From assembly GCA_934700615.1 (NCBI GenBank), contig CAKUXR010000016.1, forward strand, positions 1-64,000: a stretch of DNA of 64,000 nt, written 5' to 3'. Position numbers and translations under genes: made by a program. Of this stretch, positions 26,897-35,148 are shown in pieces. The notes beneath the pieces were generated by a model, which saw nothing but the letters and a program-made list of their open reading frames with translations, had not been told where the DNA came from and searched no databases. Each line of letters opens with the position of its first letter. Within the stretch, counting starts at the first letter, position 1. This DNA comes from an uncultured Bacteroidales bacterium (GTDB taxonomy: Bacteria; Bacteroidota; Bacteroidia; Bacteroidales; UBA932).

Positions 26897-27115
26897 TTGC
26901 CCTGCGGCGTTTCCAAGCAGTGCGTAGTGATGTCCTGGCTGAACGGCAGCAAGGGCGGACAGAAGGCGGCGGCTCTCGCCGAGGTTGCATGGTCCGCTCC
27001 GGAGAGTCTTTCCGGATATCAGGATTTCCTCAGCCATCTGACAGGCGCGATGATTCCCCTCTATACTTCTGCGGGATGGCCTTTCGCAAAGTATTATGAG
27101 GAAGATTTGAAATAA
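26897..27115 (+). pseudogene. C-terminal remnant of a GH20 beta-N-acetylhexosaminidase
   Basis: The only coding-like segment here reads ..GGQKAAALAEVAWSAPESLS then YQDFLSHL, which is the end of a GH20 catalytic domain (..ALAEVxW...). The roughly 300-350 residues that should precede it are absent. Upstream is only a short AT-rich gap to the divergent barrel gene. It is best read as a deletion remnant, 12 bp before the GSCFA gene. Confidence 0.6.
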
Positions 27116-27127
27116 GAGATTTTTTAT

Positions 27128-27997
27128 ATGATCAGGTTACAAACTCCGGTGGAGATTCCGGAAAACAGTTTCAAGATAGGTTTCAGCGACGGGATTATTC
27201 TTATGGGAAGCTGTTTCTCGGACAACATCGGCTCCATTATGAAGGACATGGGGTTCAACGTCATGGTGAATCCTTTCGGGACGCTGTACAACCCGGTTTC
27301 CGTCTGCAATTCGATACGACGTCTGGATTCGGCCGTCCCTTTCAGCGAGGACGAGTGCGTCCAGATGGGCGCCGGCTCGCAGCTTTTCTGTTCCTTCAGC
27401 CACCATACTGCAGCGGCGAGGAGCACGAAGAAGGAGTTTGTCAATGATGCAAATGCTTCGCTGTCAGAGGCTTCGGAGTTTTTCAGGAAGGCGTCCACCG
27501 TCATCATCACATTGGGCACCGCCTGGACTTTCCGTGTCAATGCTACCGGGGAGATTGTGTCGAACTGCCTGAAGCGTGATGCCAAGGAGTTTACCAGGGA
27601 GTGCCTTTCAATGAAGATGTGCGAGGTTCTTCTCAATTCCCTTGTAGAGAAGTATCCGTCCAAGCGTTTCATCTTCACGGTCAGCCCGATACGTCACATG
27701 AAGGATGGTGCGCATGGCAACCAGCTGAGCAAGAGCACTTTGCTTCTGGCCGAAGATTCAGTCATCAGGAAGCATCCTGAACAATGTTGCTATTTTCCGG
27801 CTTATGAGATTATGATGGATGAACTGCGTTCCTACAGGTTCTATGCTGAGGATATGGTTCATCCTGCTGCCCAGGCCGTCAATTATATCTGGGAAAGATT
27901 TTGTGAATTTGCATTGGCAAAGGAGGATTTTCCTCAGCTTGAGAGGAACCGCAAGTCTTTTCTCCAGTCCCGCCACAGGCCTATTACGGATAAGTAA
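27128..27997 (+). CDS. GSCFA domain protein
   Basis: The 289-residue cytoplasmic-type protein carries the family-defining motif MGSCFSDNIGS (about 26-36), then NPFGTLYNPVSV, the central ITLGTAWTF and SPIRHMKDGAHGNQLSKSTL, and the C-terminal YAEDMVHPAAQAVNYIW. GSCFA proteins belong to the SGNH-hydrolase-like superfamily and are widespread in Bacteroidetes. Their substrate is unknown. It probably heads an operon with the two LysO halves. Confidence 0.93.
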   Translation: MIRLQTPVEIPENSFKIGFSDGIILMGSCFSDNIGSIMKDMGFNVMVNPFGTLYNPVSVCNSIRRLDSAVPFSEDECVQMGAGSQLFCSFSHHTAAARSTKKEFVNDANASLSEASEFFRKASTVIITLGTAWTFRVNATGEIVSNCLKRDAKEFTRECLSMKMCEVLLNSLVEKYPSKRFIFTVSPIRHMKDGAHGNQLSKSTLLLAEDSVIRKHPEQCCYFPAYEIMMDELRSYRFYAEDMVHPAAQAVNYIWERFCEFALAKEDFPQLERNRKSFLQSRHRPITDK

Positions 27998-28044
27998 CCT
28001 TCAAGTTTGATAACGTTCAGAATCAGATAATAATTAATTGGAAT

Positions 28045-28317
28045 ATGTTTACTGTCATAAGTTTCATGTTGGGCGGTGTCGTCATCGGTGCGCTTCTGAG
28101 AAAGCGTGACTGTTCGTGGACATCCAAGGCCATAACAGTATTGATTTGGCTGCTTTTGTTCCTGCTCGGCGTAGAGGTAGGCGGCAACAAGAAGATTATC
28201 GCGGCTCTTCCTGTCCTCGGACTGGATGCCCTGGCAATCTCTGTGGCAAGCATTCTTGGCAGCTGCGTCTGCGCATGGCTGTTGTGGAGGTATATCCAGA
28301 AGAGGAGAAAGGCCTGA
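28045..28317 (+). CDS. LysO-type lysine exporter, N-terminal half protein
   Basis: 90 residues with three hydrophobic segments. The sequence (MLGGVVIGALLRKR, LLLFLLGVEVGGNKKI) matches the first part of the LysO/DUF340 lysine exporter. The remaining helices are encoded by the separate gene at 28371. A split into two cistrons is common in Bacteroidetes. The two products would assemble in the inner membrane. Confidence 0.85.
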   Translation: MFTVISFMLGGVVIGALLRKRDCSWTSKAITVLIWLLLFLLGVEVGGNKKIIAALPVLGLDALAISVASILGSCVCAWLLWRYIQKRRKA

Positions 28318-28325
28318 CATGTTTC

Positions 28326-28354
28326 CTGACCGGTTCCGGTCAGACGTTTTTGAC
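28326..28354 (+). terminator. Terminator-like hairpin between the two LysO halves
   Basis: CTGACCG-GTTC-CGGTCAG, then ACG and TTTTT. It is short but well formed, and lies between two genes that should be made in equal amounts. It may act as a partial terminator or an mRNA stabiliser. Confidence 0.5.
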
Positions 28355-28370
28355 GATAAATTTTTTCGAA

Positions 28371-28973
28371 ATGAAAGGTAGTTTGATTATAGTCGGATTC
28401 TTTATTCTGGGTATCGCGGCAGGTCTTTCGGGCATGGTTCCGGAGAGTATCATTGACGGTAACCTTACTTTTTATGCGCTTTGCGCTCTGCTGCTCTGCG
28501 TCGGCATAGGCATCGGAAGTGACAGGAACATTGTGACGAAGTTCAAGTCGCTGGACGTGAGGATGGCGCTTCTTCCGCTCGGGACAGCGCTCGGCACGTT
28601 CGCGGGATCGCTGGCGGTTTCGCTGATTCTTTCGGGCAGGTCGCCGATGGATTGTCTCGCGGTAGGTTCCGGCTTCGGTTATTATTCTCTTTCCAGCATT
28701 TTCATTACCGAGTACAAGGGCGCGGAGCTTGGCACTATCGCATTGCTGGCCAACATCATACGAGAGATGGTCACCCTGCTTTTGTCTCCTGTCCTTGCCA
28801 AGGCTTTCGGTCCTCTGGCTCCGATTTCATCAGGCGGCGTCACGTCCATGGATACGACTTTGCCGATTATCATGGCGTCTTCAGGTGAGCAGTATTCTGC
28901 CGTTTCGATTTTCCACGGTTTCATCCTGGACTTTTCGATTCCGTTCCTGGTAACGTTCTGGTGCACTCAGTAG
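28371..28973 (+). CDS. LysO-type lysine exporter, C-terminal half protein
   Basis: 200 residues from the ATG at 28371. A longer frame back to 28116 reads through the other LysO gene in the wrong frame. There are about six membrane segments. The family motifs LLCVGIGIGSD, VGSGFGYYSLSSIFI, LANIIREM and GGVTSMDTTLPII are all present. These carry the export site for L-lysine in characterised LysO proteins. Together with the 28045 product this makes a complete exporter. Confidence 0.9.
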   Translation: MKGSLIIVGFFILGIAAGLSGMVPESIIDGNLTFYALCALLLCVGIGIGSDRNIVTKFKSLDVRMALLPLGTALGTFAGSLAVSLILSGRSPMDCLAVGSGFGYYSLSSIFITEYKGAELGTIALLANIIREMVTLLLSPVLAKAFGPLAPISSGGVTSMDTTLPIIMASSGEQYSAVSIFHGFILDFSIPFLVTFWCTQ

Positions 28974-29081
28974 GGCGATTTTTTGGCAAGTCCGGAAAAA
29001 CGCGTAACTTTATGTAACATGAACCTAAGCTGAGGAGGTCGGGATGGTTTTGCGGTCTCCGAGGTATAAAACACAATAATT

Positions 29082-29414
29082 ATGATACCGGATTGGGCAA
29101 AGGAACTGAATTGTTCCATTACAGTTTGTGACAAGGACGGAATTATCGTCTATATGAATGACAGGGCTATCGAGCAGTACAAGAAACGCGGAAATCTCAT
29201 CGGCAAGAATTTGTTCGACTGCCACAATGAGCACGCGATGGGCATCATCAGAAAGCTGCTCGAGACTGGCGGAACGAACTCGTACACTATCGAGAAGAAT
29301 GGTGTGCACAAGATGATTTTCCAAAGCGCGTGGAAGGAGAACGGCGTAGTGGCCGGCCTCTGCGAGATATCAATGATCATTCCCGAGGATTTGCCACACT
29401 ACGTGAGGTCATAA
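29082..29414 (+). CDS. Stand-alone PAS domain protein
   Basis: 110 residues, essentially a single PAS fold: ITVCDKDGIIVYMNDRAIEQY, LIGKNLFDCHNEHAMGII, NSYTIEKNGVHKMIFQSAW and VVAGLCEISMIIPEDLPHY. There is no transmembrane segment and no output domain, so it probably binds a small cofactor or partner in the cytoplasm. The conserved DCHN motif is typical of anaerobe PAS proteins. It ends just before the repeat cluster that flanks fluC. Confidence 0.85.
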   Translation: MIPDWAKELNCSITVCDKDGIIVYMNDRAIEQYKKRGNLIGKNLFDCHNEHAMGIIRKLLETGGTNSYTIEKNGVHKMIFQSAWKENGVVAGLCEISMIIPEDLPHYVRS

Positions 29415-29803
29415 TCGACGCGGCGAGTCAGGCGGACGCGGCGGGACGGCGGATTGGAGGACATGGCGGGACGTCCATCGGACATCCGTTATTCTGGACA
29501 TCACCAAAAGAGAGGTCAAAAGTACCCACGGACGCGGCGGGACTGTGGAAAGGATGGCGGCGGGACGATGCCACGGAGCGACAACTTAAAGTGGTGATAT
29601 TCAAGGAGATATAAAATTCTGTGTGGATTTTCGACAATTTTTTAGGCAAAAATCCACACTGATTATTTTTAATATCTGATTATCAATGAGTTACAAGCAG
29701 AGCCGTGGCGCCGTCCCGACATGAACCCCGTAACTCCGGAGACGCTTACCTAAAAACCACAAGACTGTACCCCTGACTGTCCCGACCACCTCTGACGAGA
29801 TGC
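29415..29803. repeat. Repeat cluster left of fluC (includes copy B)
   Basis: A gene-free stretch with several GCGGGAC units on its left side (29440-29566) and GTCCCGAC units on its right side (29713-29784), so the whole region is an imperfect palindrome. The segment about 29450-29518 (ACGTCCATCGGACATCCG ... AAAGAGAGGTC) is repeated almost exactly at 30274-30321. The motif GTAACTCCGGAGACGCTTA after the element is shared with copies A and C. Confidence 0.75.
29559..29720 (+). repeat. Palindromic MITE-like element, copy B
   Basis: A 162-bp element with inverted ends GGCGGGACGATGCCACGG and CCGTGGCGCCGTCCCGAC and an internal stem GTGTGGATTTT / AAAATCCACAC. It is about 90% identical to copy C, which has exactly the same length and orientation. 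It encodes no protein of its own. Confidence 0.85.
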
Positions 29804-30190
29804 TCAGCAGATTATCCTGGTCAGACTGTAGCCAAGCAGGACAGCGATTATGCCGATGACAACGCTCAGTGATATGTAGAGGGTAAACATCAGATAATCA
29901 CTTGATTGCAGCATTGACAGGCTTTCATTGGCAAACGTGGAGAAGGTGGTGAATCCGCCACACAGGCCGGTTGTAAGCAATAGGCAATAATGGCTCGACG
30001 TGGTGGAATATTTCGAGAAAAGGCCATAGAGGAGACCTATCAACAGGCATCCGATGACATTGACAACAAATGTGGATATCGGGAACCGGCCGACAGGATG
30101 CAGGACTGTTGACACGAAATAGCGGAGTGCGCCGCCGATGAAACTTCCGGCACCGACCAATAGCATTGACCTCAACATAATTTCTGGCAT
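29804..30190 (-). CDS. crcB: Fluoride channel FluC/CrcB
   Basis: 128 residues with four membrane helices. Family motifs are GAGSFIGGALRYFVS, the NVIGCLLIGLLYG helix with the pore Asn, and GLCGGFTTFSTFANES, which carries the fluoride-lining Phe and the central Thr/Ser track. It forms a dual-topology dimer in the inner membrane that exports fluoride. A good promoter lies only 14 bp upstream, leaving no room for a fluoride riboswitch. The gene is bracketed by two directly repeated palindromic elements, which is unusual. Confidence 0.95.
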   Translation of the reverse strand: MPEIMLRSMLLVGAGSFIGGALRYFVSTVLHPVGRFPISTFVVNVIGCLLIGLLYGLFSKYSTTSSHYCLLLTTGLCGGFTTFSTFANESLSMLQSSDYLMFTLYISLSVVIGIIAVLLGYSLTRIIC

Positions 30191-30203
30191 TGATTTGAAC
30201 GCG

Positions 30204-30234
30204 CAAAGATAATCAGTGTCAATGACAGTTCAAA
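30204..30234 (-). promoter_or_regulatory. -33/-7 promoter of crcB
   Basis: On the minus strand TTTG (30231-30234) is followed after 19 bp by TATCTTTG (30204-30211). The start codon is 13 bp further on, so the mRNA is nearly leaderless. Confidence 0.75.
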
Positions 30235-30742
30235 ATGGACGGTGTCGGGAAGGCGGATGGGAGGACGCGGCGGGACGTCCATCGGACATCCGTTATTCTG
30301 GACATCACCAAAAGAGAGGTCCAAGGTAACCCCAGACGCGGCGGGACGGTGAAATGGATGGCGGCGGGACGATGCCACGGAGGGATAACTTAAAGTGGTG
30401 ATATTCAAAGAGATATAAAATTCAGTGTGGATTTTCGATGATTTTTTAGGCGAAAATCCACACTGATTATTTTTGATATTTGATTATCAATGAGTTACGA
30501 GCAGGGCCGTGGCGCCGTCCCGACCAAAAGTACGTAACCGATGAAAGCACGTCAATACGTAACTCCGGAGACGCTTACAATCATACCGACATGTCCGAAT
30601 ACTGGACCGGCATTCCGAGGGCAGAATCAGGACAGGAGACTGAAATGGTCGTCCCGACCTAAAAACAACAAGACTGTACCCCTGGCCGTCCCGACCTAAA
30701 AGCCCCAAGACCGTACCTCAGACCTGCTCGACCTGGCCAGGC
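30235..30742. repeat. Repeat cluster right of fluC (includes copy C)
   Basis: Same organisation as the left cluster: GGCGGGA-type units at 30246-30370, the 162-bp element, then GTCCCGACC units at 30518-30525, 30651-30659 and 30688-30696. GTACCCCTGGCCGTCCCGAC near 30677 parallels GTACCCCTGACTGTCCCGAC at 29767. No gene was seen. Confidence 0.75.
30363..30524 (+). repeat. Palindromic MITE-like element, copy C
   Basis: A 162-bp element with the same 18-bp inverted ends as copy B and the stem GTGTGGATTTTCG / CGAAAATCCACAC, which is perfect here over 13 bp. It has direct orientation relative to copy B. Confidence 0.85.
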
Positions 30743-32059
30743 TTAGCGTCTGCGGAGCTTGGAGGCAAGAGAGCCGTCCATGGCGCCCTTCATAAGCTTG
30801 CGGGTACCCTCGAACTGCTTGATGAGGCGGTTGACATCCTGGATAGTGGTACCGCTGCCGTCCGCAATACGCTTGCGTCGGCTGCCATTGATAACCTCCA
30901 CGTGGTCACGCTCGTACGGTGTCATTGACAAGATGATCGCCTCGACACTCTTGAAGGCGCTGTTGTCAATGTCAACATCCTTGATTGCCTTTCCGACTCC
31001 CGGAATCATGGACGCGAGATCCTTGATGTTACCCATCTTCTTGATCTGCTGGATCTGATTGTAGAAGTCCATGAGGGAGAACTGGTTCTTGGCGAGTTTC
31101 TTCTTGAGTTCACGTGCCTGCTTCTCGTCATACTGCTCCTGGGCCTTCTCCACGAGGGTAACGACGTCACCCATGCCGAGGATTCGGTCAGCGATACGGG
31201 ATGGATGGAAGACGTCGAGGGCATCGATCTTCTCACCAGAAGAAATGAACTTGATAGGCTTGCCTACGACAGCCTTGATGGAAAGGGCGGCACCGCCACG
31301 GGTATCACCATCCATCTTGGTGAGGACAACTCCGTCGAAATCAAGAACATCGTTGAAAGCCTTGGCGGTCTCGACAGCGTCCTGACCTGTCATGGCATCG
31401 ACAACGAACAATGTCTCGGTAGGATTGACAGCCTTCTTGATGGCTGCAATCTCGTCCATCATCTCCTGATCGACTGCAAGACGACCTGCGGTATCGACGA
31501 TAACGACGGAAATGCCTTCAGCCTTGGCCTTGGCAACGGCATTCTTGGCAATCTGTACCGGATCCTTCACTCCTTCCTCGGTGTAAACGGGCACTCCGGC
31601 CATCTCACCCATGACTTTCAACTGGTCAATGGCAGCAGGACGGTAAACGTCGCAGGCAGCCAGAAGGACCTTCATGCCTTTCTTGGACTTGCAGAGATTG
31701 GCGAGCTTGGATGTGAATGTGGTCTTACCTGAACCCTGGAGACCGGCGATAAGGATGATGCCGGGATTTCCTTTGACATTGATCTCCTGCGCGCCGCTTC
31801 CCATGAATTCGGTCAGCTCATCGTGTACGATCTTGACCATCATCTGCTGAGGCTTGACAGCGGTAAGCACGTTCTGGCCCATCGCCTTGACTTTCACGCG
31901 GTCGCAGAATTCCTTGGCAACCTTGTAGCTGACGTCGGCATCGAGGAGAGCCTTGCGGATGTCCTTGACAGTCTCCGCGACATTTATCTCGGTTATTTTT
32001 CCTTCACCTTTGAGAATCTTGAATGATCTCTCCAGTCTTTCTGACAGATTTTCAAACAT
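30743..32059 (-). CDS. ffh: Signal recognition particle protein Ffh
   Basis: 438 residues. The N domain is followed by the GTPase G domain with P-loop GLQGSGKTT (about 105-113), DVYRPAA, DTAGRL and TKMDGDTRGGAA. The M domain (about 300-438) contains MIPGVGK and the SRP RNA-binding segment (GSRRKRIADGSGTTIQDVNRL). It targets nascent membrane proteins to FtsY and SecYEG. lysA lies 24 bp upstream on the same strand, so the two are probably co-transcribed. Confidence 0.97.
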   Translation of the reverse strand: MFENLSERLERSFKILKGEGKITEINVAETVKDIRKALLDADVSYKVAKEFCDRVKVKAMGQNVLTAVKPQQMMVKIVHDELTEFMGSGAQEINVKGNPGIILIAGLQGSGKTTFTSKLANLCKSKKGMKVLLAACDVYRPAAIDQLKVMGEMAGVPVYTEEGVKDPVQIAKNAVAKAKAEGISVVIVDTAGRLAVDQEMMDEIAAIKKAVNPTETLFVVDAMTGQDAVETAKAFNDVLDFDGVVLTKMDGDTRGGAALSIKAVVGKPIKFISSGEKIDALDVFHPSRIADRILGMGDVVTLVEKAQEQYDEKQARELKKKLAKNQFSLMDFYNQIQQIKKMGNIKDLASMIPGVGKAIKDVDIDNSAFKSVEAIILSMTPYERDHVEVINGSRRKRIADGSGTTIQDVNRLIKQFEGTRKLMKGAMDGSLASKLRRR

Positions 32060-32083
32060 ATTCTATACTATTGTTATTCAAAT

Positions 32084-33352
32084 TTAGTTGTTGGCATATA
32101 ATGGCGACGGGACAGGTACGAGATCATCAGAGAAAACCGCGGGGGCTATGTCCCTGAGGTTATATCTGCTACTCATGACGCTGCCGTATGCGCCGGCACT
32201 GCTGATCGCCAACAGGTCACCACGGTGGCTTTCAGGAAGTCGGCGGTCAGTTCCCCAGACATCGTCGGATTCACAGACCGGCCCTGTGACGTCATAGGAA
32301 GTATAAGCCTCAGGACTTTCCGCCGGTGCGGTCTTTTCCTGCGTGACGGCTCCGGCCCCAGTCTTATGACTGCTGCTGTTATTAAGTTCCTCGACAGTGA
32401 GGTTCTCGATATGGTGGTAGGATCCGTAGAGGGCAGGGCGGATCAGGTCGTTCATTCCGGCGTCCAGAATCAGGAACGACTTATGTTCACCATGTTTTAC
32501 GAACACTACGCGCGAAATCAACGAACCGCATTGGGCCACTATGGACCTTCCCGGTTCTACGATTACCTTCTGGTCGGGCCTGCGCTTCAAATTATCATTG
32601 ATGGTAGAAAACCATGTTCCGAAATCAGGTATCGGTTCACTTTCCGGGTCCTTGTAATTCACTCCCAAACCACCGCCGAGGTCTATATTCTTGACCACAA
32701 GTCCGCGGCTCTCGAAATAATCCACTATCTCAGAAGCCCTTCTGCACTCTTCGCTGTACACTTCCCGAACATCCAGAATCTGAGACCCTACATGAAAATG
32801 CAAGCCCCTGAAATCCACTGACTTGCATCTCTTCAAAAGTTCTATGACGCTATCGAACTCATGTCTGGATATCCCGAACTTGTTCTCCTCCAGGCCGGTG
32901 GTCACATACTTATGTGTGTGTGCATCGATATTGGGATTGATACGCACGGCAACATTGACCCGAACCCCTTTCGCGGAAGCGATGGTATCGATCACTTCGA
33001 GTTCCATCAGTGACTCGACGTTGAAACATCCGATTCCCAGATCGATCGCGCGGGAGATTTCACGGTCGGTCTTGCCCACACCGGCGAAAACGACAGTTTC
33101 CGGATGGAATCCGTGCTCCACCGCGTAGATGACCTCGTTTCCGCTGACGCAATCCGCGCCGAAGCCTTTACTGCTGATTATCTGTAAAATGCGAGGTTCA
33201 ACGTTTGCTTTCAATGCATAATTGACGCCGATTCCGTACTTCAGGGAATACTTGGCCACTTCATCCGCGGTCCGGCGGAGAAGGTCCAGGTCATAGTACC
33301 AAAACGGTGTCTGAAGTTCTTCGAATTTTTCAAATTCCTTCAACTCGAGCAT
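32084..33352 (-). CDS. lysA: Diaminopimelate decarboxylase
   Basis: 422 residues. It converts meso-diaminopimelate to L-lysine with PLP. The PLP lysine is in NYALKANVEP (about 48). HFHVGSQI, DLGGGLGVNY, VEPGRSIVA, GPVCESDDV and ISSAGAYGSVMSS are all in place. Between HHIENLTVEE and the VTGPVCES motif lies an extra low-complexity stretch of about 25-30 residues (NNSSSHKTGAGAVTQEKTAP and on), absent from typical family members. A minus-strand TAATTTTG box is at 33393-33400. Confidence 0.96.
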   Translation of the reverse strand: MLELKEFEKFEELQTPFWYYDLDLLRRTADEVAKYSLKYGIGVNYALKANVEPRILQIISSKGFGADCVSGNEVIYAVEHGFHPETVVFAGVGKTDREISRAIDLGIGCFNVESLMELEVIDTIASAKGVRVNVAVRINPNIDAHTHKYVTTGLEENKFGISRHEFDSVIELLKRCKSVDFRGLHFHVGSQILDVREVYSEECRRASEIVDYFESRGLVVKNIDLGGGLGVNYKDPESEPIPDFGTWFSTINDNLKRRPDQKVIVEPGRSIVAQCGSLISRVVFVKHGEHKSFLILDAGMNDLIRPALYGSYHHIENLTVEELNNSSSHKTGAGAVTQEKTAPAESPEAYTSYDVTGPVCESDDVWGTDRRLPESHRGDLLAISSAGAYGSVMSSRYNLRDIAPAVFSDDLVPVPSPLYANN

Positions 33353-33392
33353 ATCCAGTCAAATAAATCCATCAAATATTTTACACAAATTG

Positions 33393-33400
33393 CAAAATTA
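33393..33400 (-). promoter_or_regulatory. -7 box for lysA-ffh
   Basis: The minus strand reads TAATTTTG, a full TAnnTTTG match about 40 bp before the lysA start. Confidence 0.55.
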
Positions 33401-33492
33401 CGTAAAAAAACCTAACTTCGCACAATAATTCGGAGGACCGGATTCACTTTTCGGACACCACGATGTAAAATAACTGTAAATTAAAGTTGGAA

Positions 33493-34467
33493 ATGGAAAA
33501 AGGACCAATTTCAAATTTCATCACTCACAACTACCGTCACTTCAACTCGGCAAGCCTTGTTGATGCTGCAAAAGCTTATGAAGAGCTTCTTGCAAAGGGT
33601 GGCAAGATGATGTTGGCCATGGCCGGCGCCATGAGTACAGCCGAGCTCGGTCTCTCTCTCGCAGAGATGATCCGTCAGGATAAATTCTCTATTGTCTGCT
33701 GTTCAGCAAACAACCTCGAAGAGGATATCATGAATCTCGTAGCACACTCCCACTACTATAGAGTGCCTGGCTACAGAAACCTTACCGCAGAGCAGGAGCA
33801 GGAACTCCTGAACAACCATTACAACCGTGTTACCGACACATGTATCCCTGAGGAGGAGGCTTTCCGCCGTCTCGAGGGTGCTCTTGTAGATGTTTGGAAC
33901 AAGGCTAAGGCAGAAGGAAAGAGATACCTTCCATACGAATATATGTACCAGATCCTCAGAAGCGGCGTTCTCGAAAAATATTATGAGATCGACCCTAAGG
34001 ACAGCTGGGTACTTGCAGCTTGCGAGAAGAACATTCCTATCATCTGCCCTGCATGGGAAGATTGCACTACAGGTAACATCTTCGCAGCTCATTGCATCAA
34101 GGGCGAATTCACTCCGGATCTCGTGAAGAACGGTATCGAGACTATGCTCTTCCTCGTTGACTGGTACAAGAAGAATGCTGTCGGCGCAGGCGTAGGTTTC
34201 TTCCAGATCGGTGGAGGTACCGCAGGTGACTTCCCTATCTGTGTGGTTCCTATGATGGAGCAGGATCTCCAGTGGCACGGTACTCCGCTCTGGTCATATT
34301 TCTGCCAGATTTCAGACAGTACCACATCTTACGGATCTTACTCAGGAGCAGTTCCTAACGAGAAGATCACTTGGGGCAAGCTCGCACCAGAGACTCCTAA
34401 GTTCATCGTAGAGTCAGACGCTACTATCGTAGCACCTCTTATCTTCGCTTACGTTCTCGGTTGGTAA
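33493..34467 (+). CDS. Deoxyhypusine synthase-like protein
   Basis: 324 residues from the ATG at 33493; the in-frame codon at 33487 is TTG. The protein follows the deoxyhypusine synthase fold: MLAMAGAMSTAELG, SANNLEEDIMNLVAHSHY, IPIICPAWEDCTTGN, VGFFQIGGGTAGDFPI and DSTTSYGSYSGA. The catalytic Lys is in ITWGKLAPE. Bacteria lack the eIF5A substrate, and related bacterial enzymes make homospermidine or act on other polyamines, so the reaction is probably a spermidine/putrescine aminobutyl transfer. Codon use is strongly biased, as in highly expressed genes, and the CATTGAC word is absent. It is followed by a good terminator. Confidence 0.92.
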   Translation: MEKGPISNFITHNYRHFNSASLVDAAKAYEELLAKGGKMMLAMAGAMSTAELGLSLAEMIRQDKFSIVCCSANNLEEDIMNLVAHSHYYRVPGYRNLTAEQEQELLNNHYNRVTDTCIPEEEAFRRLEGALVDVWNKAKAEGKRYLPYEYMYQILRSGVLEKYYEIDPKDSWVLAACEKNIPIICPAWEDCTTGNIFAAHCIKGEFTPDLVKNGIETMLFLVDWYKKNAVGAGVGFFQIGGGTAGDFPICVVPMMEQDLQWHGTPLWSYFCQISDSTTSYGSYSGAVPNEKITWGKLAPETPKFIVESDATIVAPLIFAYVLGW

Positions 34468-34490
34468 TCCATTCTGAGACAAGATATTAC

Positions 34491-34532
34491 AAGGCCGGAA
34501 GGTTCCGTTATCGGAGCGGTTCCGGCCTTTTT
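34491..34532 (+). terminator. Terminator of the deoxyhypusine synthase-like gene
   Basis: Stem AAGGCCGGAA / TTCCGGCCTT with a T-run. Confidence 0.85.
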
Positions 34533-34706
34533 ATCACCTAAAACACATCTAACTTGAATACTAGAAGACACCTGAAACGGTTGCTGTTCAGCATACCTAT
34601 ATCGAGCAGTTGGAAACTATTTTTATTCGGCGTTACCGAGAACGGGGTCAGAAAAAATACGCAGCCTAAGAAAAAGCGTGAAGTCAATGATGAGAAGGGC
34701 ATAGAA

Positions 34707-35054
34707 ATGGACAGGATAGACGATGCGCTTCATGACTGGATTGCCGACGGGAACAACCTTTCTTCCGATTTCTGCATGGAGAGCCTGGCCAAGTCATTGG
34801 GCTTCAGCAGGAAAGCCATTTCGGCTTATTTCGAGACCTATATCGCAACTGATTTCCGCACATGGAGGACGACCATGAGAATCGAGAAGGCCAAGGAGTT
34901 GCTTCTTGCAGACAGCGAGTGCGAGATTTCGGACATAGCCAAAGCCGTGGGGCTGACCGACAAGTCCAATTTCCACAGGCAGTTCAAGCAAATCACAGGC
35001 TGCACCCCCTCGAAGTGGCGTGAGACTGGCGGCCATCCTGGAATCCTGGATTAG
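34707..35054 (+). CDS. AraC-type DNA-binding protein, short
   Basis: 115 residues from the ATG at 34707. The C-terminal 90 residues are an AraC/XylS double helix-turn-helix: CMESLAKSLGFSRKAISAYF, then FRTWRTTMRIEKAKELL, then ISDIAKAVGLTDKSNFHRQF and GCTPSKWR. The sensing domain usual for this family is missing. The frame is open back to a TTG at 34554, and the extra 51 residues contain a hydrophobic patch and a basic stretch, so this could be the truncated end of a larger, once membrane-bound regulator. Confidence 0.7.
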   Translation: MDRIDDALHDWIADGNNLSSDFCMESLAKSLGFSRKAISAYFETYIATDFRTWRTTMRIEKAKELLLADSECEISDIAKAVGLTDKSNFHRQFKQITGCTPSKWRETGGHPGILD

Positions 35055-35111
35055 CAGATAGCACGGAGCGCCGTGAGAGGCGTTTCATGATTACCCGACA
35101 AAAAGACAATA

Positions 35112-35138
35112 GGGTGAGGTTTTCAGTGCCTCACCCTA
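35112..35138 (+). terminator. Hairpin terminator after the AraC-type gene
   Basis: GGGTGAGG / CCTCACCC with a nine-base loop, followed by TATTATTG. The T-run is weak. Confidence 0.55.
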
Positions 35139-35148
35139 TTATTGTTTG

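Noticed and set aside
30191..30240. Fluoride riboswitch upstream of crcB
   Set aside because: The promoter -7 box is 13 bp from the start codon, so there is no leader for an aptamer.
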